Part shown: positions 18,869-26,600 of the stretch, one piece after another | Layout of the letters: each line of letters begins with the position of its first letter | Numbering within the stretch: position 1 is the stretch's first letter | From: a virus | DNA: 36,065 nt | Direction: 5' to 3' (one strand) | IMG/VR virus record: IMGVR_UViG_3300028569_000091 | Location: 1-36,065 of that record | The notes under the pieces: generated by a model | Seen by the model: only the letters and a program-made list of their open reading frames with translations | Told to the model about the DNA's origin: nothing | Databases searched by the model: none | Made by a program: the position numbers and the translations under genes

Positions 18869-19051
18869 ATGGCAAAGAAAGCAAAGTCTCGTGTAAACGA
18901 AGCAGGCAACTATGACAAACCAACGATGCGGAAAAGATTATTTAATAAAATAAAAGCAGGCTCTAAGGGTGGAGACCCTGGGGAGTGGTCCGGGCGCAAA
19001 GCTCAGCTATTAGCCAGAGAATATAAAAAAGCTGGTGGAGGGTACAAGTAA
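18869..19051 (+). CDS. 60-aa basic conserved phage protein
   Basis: Start chosen at the ATG 18869; an in-frame GTG at 18860 lies within the previous gene. The product reads AKKAKSRVNEAGNYDKPTMR, then KRLFNKIKAGSKGGDPGEWS, ending in GRKAQLLAREYKKAGGGYK. I recognise this as a small, highly conserved family in environmental phages. It is Lys/Gly-rich with one predicted helix (ARKAQLLAREYKK type). Function unknown; capsid or DNA association has been a natural guess because of charge. Its stop shares a base with the next ATG. Confidence 0.8.
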   Translation: MAKKAKSRVNEAGNYDKPTMRKRLFNKIKAGSKGGDPGEWSGRKAQLLAREYKKAGGGYK

Positions 19052-19194
19052 TGAATTACTATTTACCAAATGGAAAAGAATATAAAGGAAAAATGCACAA
19101 GATGCCAAACGGTACAATGCATACAGGCGCAACACATACAAGCGCCAGTAAGGTTCTTTCTACAAAGAAACCAGCTATGAGAGGTGGTAGATAA
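19051..19194 (+). CDS. 47-aa basic protein with TGATHT motif
   Basis: This gene is translationally coupled to the previous one through a TAATG overlap. It reads NYYLPNGKEYKGKMHKMPNG, then TMHTGATHTSASK and a basic tail. The pattern Y-x-x-P-N-G-x-x-Y-x-G-x-x-H-x-M-P-N-G with T-G-A-T-H-T is one I recall from small conserved phage proteins. Three of its four His residues lie close together, so metal binding is possible. Function unknown. Confidence 0.72.
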   Translation: MNYYLPNGKEYKGKMHKMPNGTMHTGATHTSASKVLSTKKPAMRGGR

Positions 19195-19277
19195 TGCCAT
19201 ATAAAGGTACAGGTTACGGCGGAAAAGGTAAAGCACCTAAGATGCCAATGCCACGTAGACCACGCGGACGAGGATAG
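19194..19277 (+). CDS. 27-aa Gly/Lys/Arg/Pro-rich peptide
   Basis: The ATG shares its A with the TAA of the preceding gene. The product begins PYKGTGYGGKGKAPK and ends in PRRPRGRG, with almost no hydrophobic residues and no acidic ones. It is very short, but its tight TAATG coupling and close spacing to the next gene (2 nt) on both sides support real translation. It probably is disordered and binds nucleic acid or an acidic surface. Moderate confidence only. Confidence 0.5.
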   Translation: MPYKGTGYGGKGKAPKMPMPRRPRGRG

Positions 19278-19279
19278 TT

Positions 19280-19516
19280 ATGGCGAAGAAGGCTTCGCAA
19301 CGGTCACTTGATGACTGGACAAAACAAGAATGGACAACTTCTGACGGCAAGCCTTCTAAAGGTAAGAAACGATATCTACCTAAGAAAGCATGGGAATCTT
19401 TAAGTGCGGCTGAAAAAGCAGCAACTAACAGAGCCAAGGCCGCAGGCAATCGTAAAGGAAAACAGTTTGTAAAACAACCTGAAAAGATTGCAAAAAAAGT
19501 AAGCAGATATCGTTAG
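19280..19516 (+). CDS. 78-aa basic conserved phage protein (DUF5872-like)
   Basis: The start is ATG at 19280, two nt after the preceding stop. The product reads SQRSLDDWTKQEWTTSDGKP, then a basic KKRYLPKKAWESLSAAEKAA stretch, and ends KGKQFVKQPEKIAKKVSRYR. The pattern (S-L-x-x-W-T-x-Q-x-W-x-T-x-x-G-K-P-S ... R-Y-L-P ... K-G-K-Q-F-V-x-Q-P) fits the family I remember as DUF5872, found in phages and some cellular genomes. Function unknown. It belongs to the cluster of tiny basic genes 17683-19516. The DUF number is from memory. Confidence 0.78.
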   Translation: MAKKASQRSLDDWTKQEWTTSDGKPSKGKKRYLPKKAWESLSAAEKAATNRAKAAGNRKGKQFVKQPEKIAKKVSRYR

Positions 19517-19525
19517 AGGTAAAAT

Positions 19526-19846
19526 ATGAGTTGCACATTAATTACAGAAGGATTGGTTGTAGTTGGAATTGCTCTTGCTTTTGGCGGAACAATGTGGTAT
19601 TTAGTTACCCATAACCCAAACTACGAACCAAAAGAACTTTTAAAACAACCTTGGAAAATCTTTGATTTAATAGACCACGCTAAACAAAATGTTACAGAAG
19701 GTTTAAAGAAAATTAAAGAACAAACTCAAGATGCTATTGATACTACAAAACAAATTAAAGCCGAAGTAGAACAAGTTGTAAAACAAGTTCAAGATACTAT
19801 CAAAGAAACAAAAGACGGTATCAAAGAATTAGGCGATAAAAAGTAA
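19526..19846 (+). CDS. Single-span membrane protein with coiled-coil
   Basis: This encodes 106 residues with AGAGGT upstream. One N-terminal transmembrane helix (about 5-27, LITEGLVVVGIALAFGGTMW) is followed by a long Lys/Glu/Gln-rich helix with heptad pattern (about 48-103, KQNVTEGLKKIKEQTQDAID onward). A Cys at position 3 precedes the helix, but without a lipobox spacing. The architecture (anchor plus coiled-coil) is that of small phage envelope proteins such as i-spanin-like or membrane stress proteins. The next gene, also a membrane protein, starts a new promoter only 3 nt after this stop. A lysis-related role is a guess from topology and position. Confidence 0.68.
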   Translation: MSCTLITEGLVVVGIALAFGGTMWYLVTHNPNYEPKELLKQPWKIFDLIDHAKQNVTEGLKKIKEQTQDAIDTTKQIKAEVEQVVKQVQDTIKETKDGIKELGDKK

Positions 19847-19849
19847 AAT

Positions 19850-19878
19850 TTGATTTTTACATATCAAAGTGTTATAAT
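19850..19878 (+). promoter_or_regulatory. Sigma70/SigA-type promoter P3, extended -10
   Basis: TTGATT (19850-19855), 17-bp spacer, TATAAT (19873-19878), with TG at 19870-19871. Transcription should start near 19885. It drives the membrane-protein gene at 20008 by way of a structured leader. The region after the -10 (GATAATGT) equals that of P1. Confidence 0.8.
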
Positions 19879-19884
19879 GATAAT

Positions 19885-19945
19885 GTAGGGAAAATGGTTC
19901 CCTACGGTTTTCTCATATAGAAACCATTGGCGAAACGCCGGAGTG
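19885..19945 (+). promoter_or_regulatory. Three-hairpin leader RNA with possible pseudoknot
   Basis: Hairpin 1: GTAGGGAA (19885-19892) with TTCCCTAC (19898-19905), loop AATGG. Hairpin 2: GGTTT (19906-19910) with AAACC (19921-19925). Hairpin 3: GGCG (19929-19932) with CGCC (19936-19939), loop AAA. The whole loop of hairpin 1, AATGG, is complementary to CCATT at 19924-19928, so a pseudoknot or an alternative pairing that breaks hairpins 1 and 2 is possible. The GGAGTG ribosome binding site (19940-19945) abuts hairpin 3. This looks like a cis-regulatory RNA. No known riboswitch class was recognised. Confidence 0.62.
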
Positions 19946-19952
19946 TGATATT

Positions 19953-20015
19953 ATGAAATATATTAACTCTGATGTTCGTTGTTTCGTCCAATGCCAAGGT
20001 GGTTCAGATGAGTAA
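19953..20015 (+). CDS. 20-aa leader ORF
   Basis: An ATG stands 7 nt after GGAGTG at the base of the structured leader. The product is 20 residues (KYINSDVRCFVQCQGGSDE after Met) with two cysteines. The ORF overlaps the start of the membrane-protein gene by 8 nt, so ribosomes finishing it can re-start at 20008, which has its own AAGGTGG inside the leader ORF. It may be a coupling or regulatory leader peptide. The product itself may have no function. Confidence 0.45.
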   Translation: MKYINSDVRCFVQCQGGSDE

Positions 20016-20931
20016 TGAAAGCCCGTTCAAAGGAATGATTACCGAATTGGTAGTCGGATTTGCCGGAGCGTTCTTACTAACAGATGGGATATCTTGGATT
20101 GCGGGAGCAAATGAATGGGCAGACTTCATCATTCGATGGGGTATGGCCATTATAGTCGGGTACGGCGTGCTAAAAATTTTGCTTGGCAATATCATGTGGC
20201 CTCTCCTATTCGCGAAGAAATTCGAGTGGAAGGTAGGTTTACTTGAAAGATTCTACAATATCTTAAGACCTGTAAAGGCACAGAAGATGATTGACGAATC
20301 AGACGACGAAGAACATGAACAACAAACAACCATAGAATACATTGACAGGATTGAGAAAACACGTCAATTATTTAATGGTAGTGAACAACACGGAGGTGTT
20401 CAAAGAATGAATTTTAAAGACATTCTTAACGGTATTGTCGCTAACAAGTGGACAATTTTAGGTATTGCTGGTGTAGCCGGCGCCGCTATTATAGGCCAAC
20501 CCTTAGGGGAAGGAACAATAGACGCAATATTATATGAAGGTAACTTAGCTGTCGCCTTAGCATTAGGTGGTCAAATTTTAGCAGGATTCTTAGCAATTAA
20601 AGCTGCAGTAGGACCTGGTTTAGAAACTGTCGCACAAGCTAAAGCTCGTCAAGCTAAAGAAATTGAACTCAAGAAAGCTAAAGCATTAAATAGCGATAAA
20701 CTCGCAATTGAAACTAAAGCTCTCCAGTTAGCAAAACAACTTGGTATTGACTTAGAACAAGCCAAGACAGTTGTAAAAGCAAAGGAAGAAAAAGCTAAAG
20801 CAGACAGACTTGCAGTTAATGCCAAGAAAGAAGAAGCAATTATTGTTAAACTCGAAAAAGCATTAAATGTCGGTAAGGACCAAGCTAAAGCAATCCGCGC
20901 AGCACAATTAGCCAAGAAAGCTAAGAAATAA
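20008..20931 (+). CDS. Multi-pass membrane protein with Lys/Ala-rich tail
   Basis: Start at ATG 20008 (307 aa), preceded by AAGGTGG; an earlier in-frame start at 19972 would run into the leader ORF. Two hydrophobic spans lie near residues 10-33 (ITELVVGFAGAFLLTDGISW) and 42-70 (RWGMAIIVGYGVLKILLGNI). An acidic linker follows (about 98-107). Near 134 begins a second part with its own internal start signal (GGAGGTG then ATG 20407): spans near 143-160 (WTILGIAGVAGAAIIGQPLG) and 175-200, then a 110-residue Lys/Ala/Glu helix. The topology could suit a holin or another envelope protein, but the family is unknown. It is the last gene before the convergent terminators. Confidence 0.7.
   Translation: MSNESPFKGMITELVVGFAGAFLLTDGISWIAGANEWADFIIRWGMAIIVGYGVLKILLGNIMWPLLFAKKFEWKVGLLERFYNILRPVKAQKMIDESDDEEHEQQTTIEYIDRIEKTRQLFNGSEQHGGVQRMNFKDILNGIVANKWTILGIAGVAGAAIIGQPLGEGTIDAILYEGNLAVALALGGQILAGFLAIKAAVGPGLETVAQAKARQAKEIELKKAKALNSDKLAIETKALQLAKQLGIDLEQAKTVVKAKEEKAKADRLAVNAKKEEAIIVKLEKALNVGKDQAKAIRAAQLAKKAKK
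20392..20409 (+). promoter_or_regulatory. Internal ribosome binding site and ATG in frame
   Basis: GGAGGTG (20392-20398) followed after 8 nt by ATG (20407-20409), in frame with the membrane-protein gene. The strength and spacing are equal to those of real starts here. A 174-residue product holding the second pair of spans and the basic tail would result. It may be a dual-start gene or a fusion of two former genes. Confidence 0.5.
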
Positions 20932-20968
20932 CCTAGCGTTAAATCAAATTAAATAGTATTAATACTAG

Positions 20969-20994
20969 CCCCTTGACCCCTCAAGGGGTTTTTT
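20969..20994 (+). terminator. Intrinsic terminator of the rightward block
   Basis: CCCCTTGA (20969-20976), loop CCCC, TCAAGGGG (20981-20988), then six T (20989-20994). It stands 38 bp after the last rightward stop codon. The 8-bp perfect stem and T tract make it a textbook factor-independent terminator. Confidence 0.92.
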
Positions 20995-21000
20995 ATTTGC

Positions 21001-21028
21001 AAAGAAAAAGCCCGCTAGAATGCGGGCT
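21001..21028 (-). terminator. Intrinsic terminator of the leftward block
   Basis: On the minus strand AGCCCGC (21028-21022) pairs with GCGGGCT (21015-21009), followed by a T-rich tract (21009-21001). The stem includes the last codons and stop of the resolvase gene. It ends the leftward replication operon 7 bp from the rightward terminator. Confidence 0.9.
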
Positions 21029-21719
21029 CAAAGGACTCTTGATATTTAATATCGGCTATATAATGACCAATCAGAATTGCCTCTGCTACGTCATCGATTA
21101 CATCTATGTTATACATTGTTTTAACTAATGCGACTGCTTTCGCTTTTATATCATCTCGTTTACCTGTGATTTGGTAATGACTTCTCCATTGAACAGGGGC
21201 GATAATTCTATAATCTAATTTAGCTCTTTTTGCGGCGATAGTAAGAACACCAAGTAGCATTGCAAGTTTTTTATATGTTTGGTAATTATTTTGATATTGA
21301 ATATCTTCCATAACTATATAATCAGGTTTCCAGTTTGCAATCATAACATCATTAACTACTTCAAAGATTTTTGTGATTCTAAAATCAAAGTTTCCATTAA
21401 AGGTAAGTAAGTTATAGTATACTAGTTTTCCATTATCGTAAATAGATAATCCTAATTTTTCTGTTGCGTTATCTAAAGCTAGAATTCTATAGCCCGTTTT
21501 TTCTGGAGGAAAGGCAGTAATTTTTACTTCTCCACCATCACACTTGGGGCATCTAAAAGTATCTTTCCTAAATGAGAATAAGTTTGTTTCTATAACATGC
21601 TCATTCTGACATTTAATAACAAAAGGACTTCTAATGGTTTCGTAGTTTTGTAAATCTAAAACTATGTAACCTTTGCTTTCTATTTCATCAATAACCTTTT
21701 CTTCACTAAGCTTTCCCAT
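21015..21719 (-). CDS. RuvC-like Holliday junction resolvase
   Basis: This encodes 234 residues. The N-terminal 65 residues hold a possible zinc site (C37, H41, C57, C60 in a CQNEH...CPKC layout), not usual for RuvC of about 170 residues. From about 78 the RuvC/RNase H fold is clear: ILALDNATEKLGLSIYDNG (catalytic Asp 83), YIVMEDIQYQ (Glu 138), and GKRDDIKAKAVALVK plus IDDVAEAILIG (Asp 209/210). It should cut four-way junctions and branched replication intermediates before packaging. It is the last gene of the leftward operon; its start lies within the end of the preceding small gene. The fold is secure; the extra zinc-like domain may direct substrate choice. Confidence 0.85.
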   Translation of the reverse strand: MGKLSEEKVIDEIESKGYIVLDLQNYETIRSPFVIKCQNEHVIETNLFSFRKDTFRCPKCDGGEVKITAFPPEKTGYRILALDNATEKLGLSIYDNGKLVYYNLLTFNGNFDFRITKIFEVVNDVMIANWKPDYIVMEDIQYQNNYQTYKKLAMLLGVLTIAAKRAKLDYRIIAPVQWRSHYQITGKRDDIKAKAVALVKTMYNIDVIDDVAEAILIGHYIADIKYQESFEPAF

Positions 21720-21885
21720 CTGTCGATCCTTTGATATCTTTATTTAAAAAGAATTCAATTTGCTCGATTTCATCAACAAGCTCAGATAGTTTTGGATTCA
21801 ATGTTAAAATTCCAAGCTCACGCTTTCTTTCTTCTAACATATCTTCAAGCTGTAGCGTAGTAAATTTACTCAAATCTAATTTCAT
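21706..21885 (-). CDS. 59-aa helical protein
   Basis: Start at the ATG 21885, which has GAGGTG 5 nt upstream; an extension to 21906 would read through that site. The product is mostly helical and charged (LQLEDMLEERKRELGI, then LSELVDEIEQIEFFLNK). No cysteine or catalytic motif is seen. It lies between exonuclease and resolvase, overlaps the resolvase start by 14 bp, and starts 11 nt after the exonuclease stop. It may be a small coiled-coil partner of a replication protein. Function unknown. Confidence 0.7.
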   Translation of the reverse strand: MKLDLSKFTTLQLEDMLEERKRELGILTLNPKLSELVDEIEQIEFFLNKDIKGSTDGKA

Positions 21886-21895
21886 AATATCACCT

Positions 21896-22468
21896 CTAGA
21901 AACCAAGAAGGTTTCGTTTTACAGAACGTTGTTGAGTACCTGTCATTCTGTTATATATTTGTATTAATGCTTTGACATCTTCAATTGCGGAGTGGGCTTG
22001 ATAGCTTATACCATACCCTGCCGCAATAGATTGTTGCTTATACGATGGAGCTCCAGTTGGAGTAACCATTGTAGTTGGCGCTTTAACCTGTCTAGCAATT
22101 TTTAGAGTATCAATAGTTTTAATGTTGGGCCAATTTAAGAAATGGAAAGAGGCTTTTGCTTTAAAAAACTCACCATCAAACGCATCATAGTTATGACCCA
22201 CGATTGCATCGGGATCATATTCTTTAACAAATTGGACAAAGTCTTTAAGGACTTCAAACTCATCTCTACATTTTTCAACTTGGAAATTTGTAATACCAGT
22301 AATCTTTTCAATTTCTTCTGGTATTTTTTTATATGGTTTTATATATTCATGAAAGGTTATAATTTCTTTCTTTAAGTCAGTATTATATAAAACAGCCGCG
22401 ACTTCGATAATAGAATCCCAGCGTCTATCAAAACCTGTGGTTTCTATATCTACAAAAAGTAGTCTCAT
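21896..22468 (-). CDS. DnaQ-type 3'-5' proofreading exonuclease
   Basis: This encodes 190 residues of the DEDDh family. ExoI: LLFVDIETTGF (Asp 7, Glu 9). ExoII: GHNYDAFDGEF (Asp 98). ExoIII: QAHSAIEDVKAL (His 159, Asp 164). All five catalytic residues are present. The size is that of a free-standing epsilon-type subunit. The gene starts in a 4-bp ATGA overlap with the 400-aa gene, with GAGGTG upstream. Standing two genes behind the polymerase III alpha gene, it probably supplies proofreading to that polymerase, since the polymerase itself has no such exonuclease insertion. Confidence 0.9.
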   Translation of the reverse strand: MRLLFVDIETTGFDRRWDSIIEVAAVLYNTDLKKEIITFHEYIKPYKKIPEEIEKITGITNFQVEKCRDEFEVLKDFVQFVKEYDPDAIVGHNYDAFDGEFFKAKASFHFLNWPNIKTIDTLKIARQVKAPTTMVTPTGAPSYKQQSIAAGYGISYQAHSAIEDVKALIQIYNRMTGTQQRSVKRNLLGF

Positions 22469-23667
22469 AACTCTTCACCTCGTTTTATTGATTCCCCGAT
22501 TTTTGCAAGTGTATCTTCTCTTTCAAAGTTGTAAGTGAACTCAACTACTTTTTTAAAGTTAATGTGCGTCACATCTATACTGTTCTCGCCCCACTTTCTT
22601 GTGGTGTAGGGCAACACTTCAGGATATTTTGTAATTACATGTAATAGAAAATCAACTCGAGGTACAGACCATTTTAAAGGATTATTAAGTATCTCTTGCC
22701 AAGTTGTTTTCGTTCTATTAGTTAGTGATAGAAGCATCATTTCTATATAAGATATAAATGGCGATTCTGTAGTCCAGTTCTCCATCATATCAAAGAAGAA
22801 CCAGTAAGGAGTAATCATCCTGTCTTTTGGAGTCTTAATAATAACATATATTTTTTTTCTTTTTGCGTAGTCCGTAATTTTTAATAAACGCTTTAGGTCT
22901 TTAATGCCATTGGTCTGATCTTTCCAGTGGTCGTAAATTACTGACTTAACTGGAAATCCTTGAACTTCCATGTGTGGATGTAGATTTTTAAACTCTGCAA
23001 GCTTATCAATTATTTGTTTAACTTCAGAATATTCTGAGCCGTAATCATTTTTGAATTTAAATAAAGTTCCGCCTTGAAAGTTAAGTTTTTTAAACTTATC
23101 CCAAAAGCGCTCACTGATTATTTTCTTAAGACTTATTGGATGCGCAAATGCGATGTCTTTGTAATCTTTGATTAAATCTAAATACTTATTTAAATCTTCA
23201 TTTCCAAGATCCCAAATTTTTTCATCAACAATATATGTTTTTTGTTTGCCTGATAATGCGGCGTTTGTGGCATCTTGCCAGATAGGAAGAAATTTAACTC
23301 CATCAAGCATTTGAATTACATGTGCATTGGAGTAGGCATTTTTTTCAGGGATATTGTATAACCCATAATCAGGCCGCACCATCTTCATCTCAGAACTCAA
23401 GTCCCAATTATTATCATAAAAATTAAACTCTGCACCAATAAGTTTTACATTTTGTTTATCAATGTATTTTCTCGCAGGAATTGGAGTTGCTTTCTTCTCT
23501 CTTATAATATACAACAAATCGTAGTCAAAAGTCAAATGTTCGCTTTCTTCAATAAAATTAACAATATCTCCCTTTTGTTTATGAAAGGAAGATATTTTTT
23601 GTGCTCGGTAATTTGGTATAAAACTTTGTTTATGAAACCAGTCCATATCCCAGATTGTTATTCTCAT
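22465..23667 (-). CDS. Cysteine-free 400-aa protein in the polymerase operon
   Basis: This gene overlaps both neighbours by 4 bp (ATGA), so it is translationally coupled to polymerase and exonuclease. The N-terminus reads MRITIWDMDWFHKQSFIPNY, then a segment like a Rossmann/B12-binding fold (YDLLYIIREKKATPIPARKY, KLIGAEFNFYDNNW). Later come KKIYVIIKTPKDRM and WFFFDMMENW. This layout recalls radical-SAM-type proteins, but there is not one cysteine in 400 residues, so an iron-sulphur cluster is impossible. I have a vague memory of similar proteins in mobile elements but know no function. A link to DNA replication is inferred from its place. Confidence 0.75.
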   Translation of the reverse strand: MRITIWDMDWFHKQSFIPNYRAQKISSFHKQKGDIVNFIEESEHLTFDYDLLYIIREKKATPIPARKYIDKQNVKLIGAEFNFYDNNWDLSSEMKMVRPDYGLYNIPEKNAYSNAHVIQMLDGVKFLPIWQDATNAALSGKQKTYIVDEKIWDLGNEDLNKYLDLIKDYKDIAFAHPISLKKIISERFWDKFKKLNFQGGTLFKFKNDYGSEYSEVKQIIDKLAEFKNLHPHMEVQGFPVKSVIYDHWKDQTNGIKDLKRLLKITDYAKRKKIYVIIKTPKDRMITPYWFFFDMMENWTTESPFISYIEMMLLSLTNRTKTTWQEILNNPLKWSVPRVDFLLHVITKYPEVLPYTTRKWGENSIDVTHINFKKVVEFTYNFEREDTLAKIGESIKRGEEL

Positions 23668-26600
23668 TGTTTTTCATAGAAGTTTTTAAACTTCCCGTCC
23701 TCTATTTCTAATTTTAAGATAGGTGCTATTCCAACTTCTTTATAAACTTTAGGAACAAACATATCGCCGCGTTTAATCCCGGTAACCATTAGATGAGTGC
23801 CTTTTTTAAAGAAACTATCTTGTATTAAATTTTTACTTCCATCGTCAGCAACGGTAGAAAGCACTTGGTCATACTTCGAGAATTGTGAACGATAGACTTT
23901 AATCATGATAATGCCTTCAGGAGTAGAGAGTGTTACTGTATGCTTTAGTTTATCTTTATCAAGTACAGTTCCAATAATATGTCTAATTCTATATTTAGGG
24001 AATGACTTACCATCAATATTAAACATACCGATAACTTCTTCGTTTTGTAATTTGTCTAATGGTGTAATATCGTAGTTTACCGTTTTGGCAACTCCTGTTA
24101 ATTCATGACCGCTATGATAGAAATTTAAAGATTCTAATTCCCATTGCAATACATTACCAGAAGCATACTTATCCCATTCCTCTTTAAAAGCTTCTCTATT
24201 GTACTCTTCAAGTAGTAAGTCGTGATTTTTTACAATATAGTCGCGGACTTTCTCCATGTGCTTATCATAAACTTTTTCCCACTTCTCCGCGTTAATTGCC
24301 ATGACAATCTCGGCGCCACGTTTTACATTTTCAATGTCAAGACCAAAGTTATTTTCAAAGTAGAACTCTTGCGCTACTTCATCAAGAACATAAAAGTCTT
24401 TTAATTTAGTTTTGCGAATATGTTTAGTAAAGTTAAATACTCTTTTTTCCATATCTAACTCAATAGGCAACATATCATACTTTACTAGTCCTAAAACATT
24501 TTGTAAAGTAATGCGGCTTTTTTTATCATAGGTTTTTAAAATATAGCTCTTCATAATCTCTTCACGGGGCCGCATTTCAATCTTATCAAAAGCTCCTGAT
24601 TTAATTAATGAGATAACTCTATCTTTACTAACAAGCGCTCTCGCTCCTGTTTTATTTAATTTTTCAATAAAGTTATCAACAGAGATATATGGGCGATTAT
24701 CGATTACTGCTCTGATTAAATCATCTCCAATTCTAGAAATTCCTTTTAATCCAAACCAAACAACATTCGCTTCTGCGTCTGGAGTAAATCCAAACTTGGC
24801 GCGATTAACATCTGGTAGCTCAATGCGCATACCTAGTTCTGTTTTAAACTTACCAATTGCTGCGGCGACCTTGCCATATTGAACCTTATTTGCTTCGCGC
24901 TTATTGTCATCGTCTTCTTCAATTTCTATAATACCTTCATCAACTAAGTCTTCGTAATCTTCTTCATTGACAGCACCTGCGTTAACTGATAAGCAAGCAG
25001 TGTTCCAATAAATAACGGGGAATTTGTAAGCTAAATTCATTTCTTGCAAAGCAATTGTTGAATAACCCATAGTGTGTAAAACACTAAAAGAGTATCCTGC
25101 TTGCCGCATAATCTGAACGTTCCATACATAGTCAAGAAGTTTAACTCTCGTTCCTATTGATTTGCCTTTTTCATAAAAGCCTTTTTTAATCTTTTCAATA
25201 GTGTCAAATTTCTTTTTGGCGATTGCTTTGCGCAGACCATTGGCTTCAAGAACTGTAAATGACGAAATCTTGGGATCCATTACCATCATCATAACAGACT
25301 CTTGCGAATCTGCAACGCCGGATAAGGGTTTAAGATAAGGTTCTAATATTTTTATTTCTTTCTCATTTATTCCATTGGTTTCTAATTCTCTATACCACAT
25401 ATTTTCTGAGTTCTTAAACTTAACATAAGTGTTAAGCGGCAATTCTCCACCTTCTTCTTGCGCCATAAGTCTCATTAAAGAGTTAGCGATAGCAAGTTGT
25501 GAAATTGATTGCGGCTTAATTGAGCGCATAGCTTGAGAACCAACGCTTGTATCAAATTGGAATAGGTCTACGATTTCTCCGCGACCAGCCATACCCCACA
25601 TATTTTCATCTTTATATTCTAGTTCTTTTGGTAATAGATATTTGTCGTAAGTTTTTTTCAAACCACCTTGCCATTGAATTCTACCATCTTCTAAAAGTAA
25701 ATTCATGGTTGTGCGGATTTTATCTAATGCGTTGATGGTTAAAAAGTCATACTTTAAACCACCAGCGTACTCAGTGTCTTCAAGATTGTAAGCAGACACT
25801 AAAACGCCGCGACTTGTTTTCATTAAAGAATTGTGTTTTGTGAAGTCTTCGTTAAAAGCAATAACACCAGATGCGTGAACACCTAAGCGAGTAATCAGTC
25901 CTTCAATACTATATGCTAGTTTCCATAAGGATTTTTCTCTACCCATTTCATCTTGGAATTTGGAAATTGCTTTATGGTCTTCATCTCCATACATACATTG
26001 GTCTAAAGTCCAATCAAACCCACGTTCGTTGGGAATTAATGATACGATAAAAGAAACCACGTCATCATCAATATTCAATGCGCGGCCCGCAGTTCTAATT
26101 GCAGACTTGGACTTTTCAGTACCGAAAGTGCAAACGTTAATAACATCTCCACCGATAGACTTAAAATACTCTTTAACTTTATTAAAGACTTTTGTTCTCT
26201 TGCTACCTTCTGTGTCGATATCAATATCAGGTAACTCTGGGCGGTCCTTATGAATAAAGCGCCAATAGGGCATTATAAGCTCTTGGCGAAGCGGATCGAG
26301 TTGGGTGATACCTAGACAGTAATTAAGTAAGAAACCCGCAGCAGAGCCACGAGAAACCCCTAAAAGAGAGTCTCCTTCGTTCCATATAATGTCAATCATT
26401 TTTGCCATAGTGACAAAGTATTTTGACAATGGTTGTTTAATTGTAATAGATGTTTCCCAGACTTGTTCTAACTCATCGTTAAAACGTTTTAGGTATTCTT
26501 CATTAAAATTATTAATCTTTTCAACAAAACCTTCAAATATTTTATATATAAAAAATAAGTCTTGTGTTTCTTTAGCGTTTAAGTAATTGTGAATATAGGG

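Noticed and set aside
19885-19945. Fluoride or other known pseudoknot riboswitch
   Set aside because: The GGGAAAATGG part recalls such motifs, but the conserved joining bases are absent and the downstream gene is not a fluoride channel by sequence.
22465-23667. Radical SAM enzyme
   Set aside because: The fold-like layout recalls this class, but the protein has no cysteine and cannot hold the 4Fe-4S cluster.
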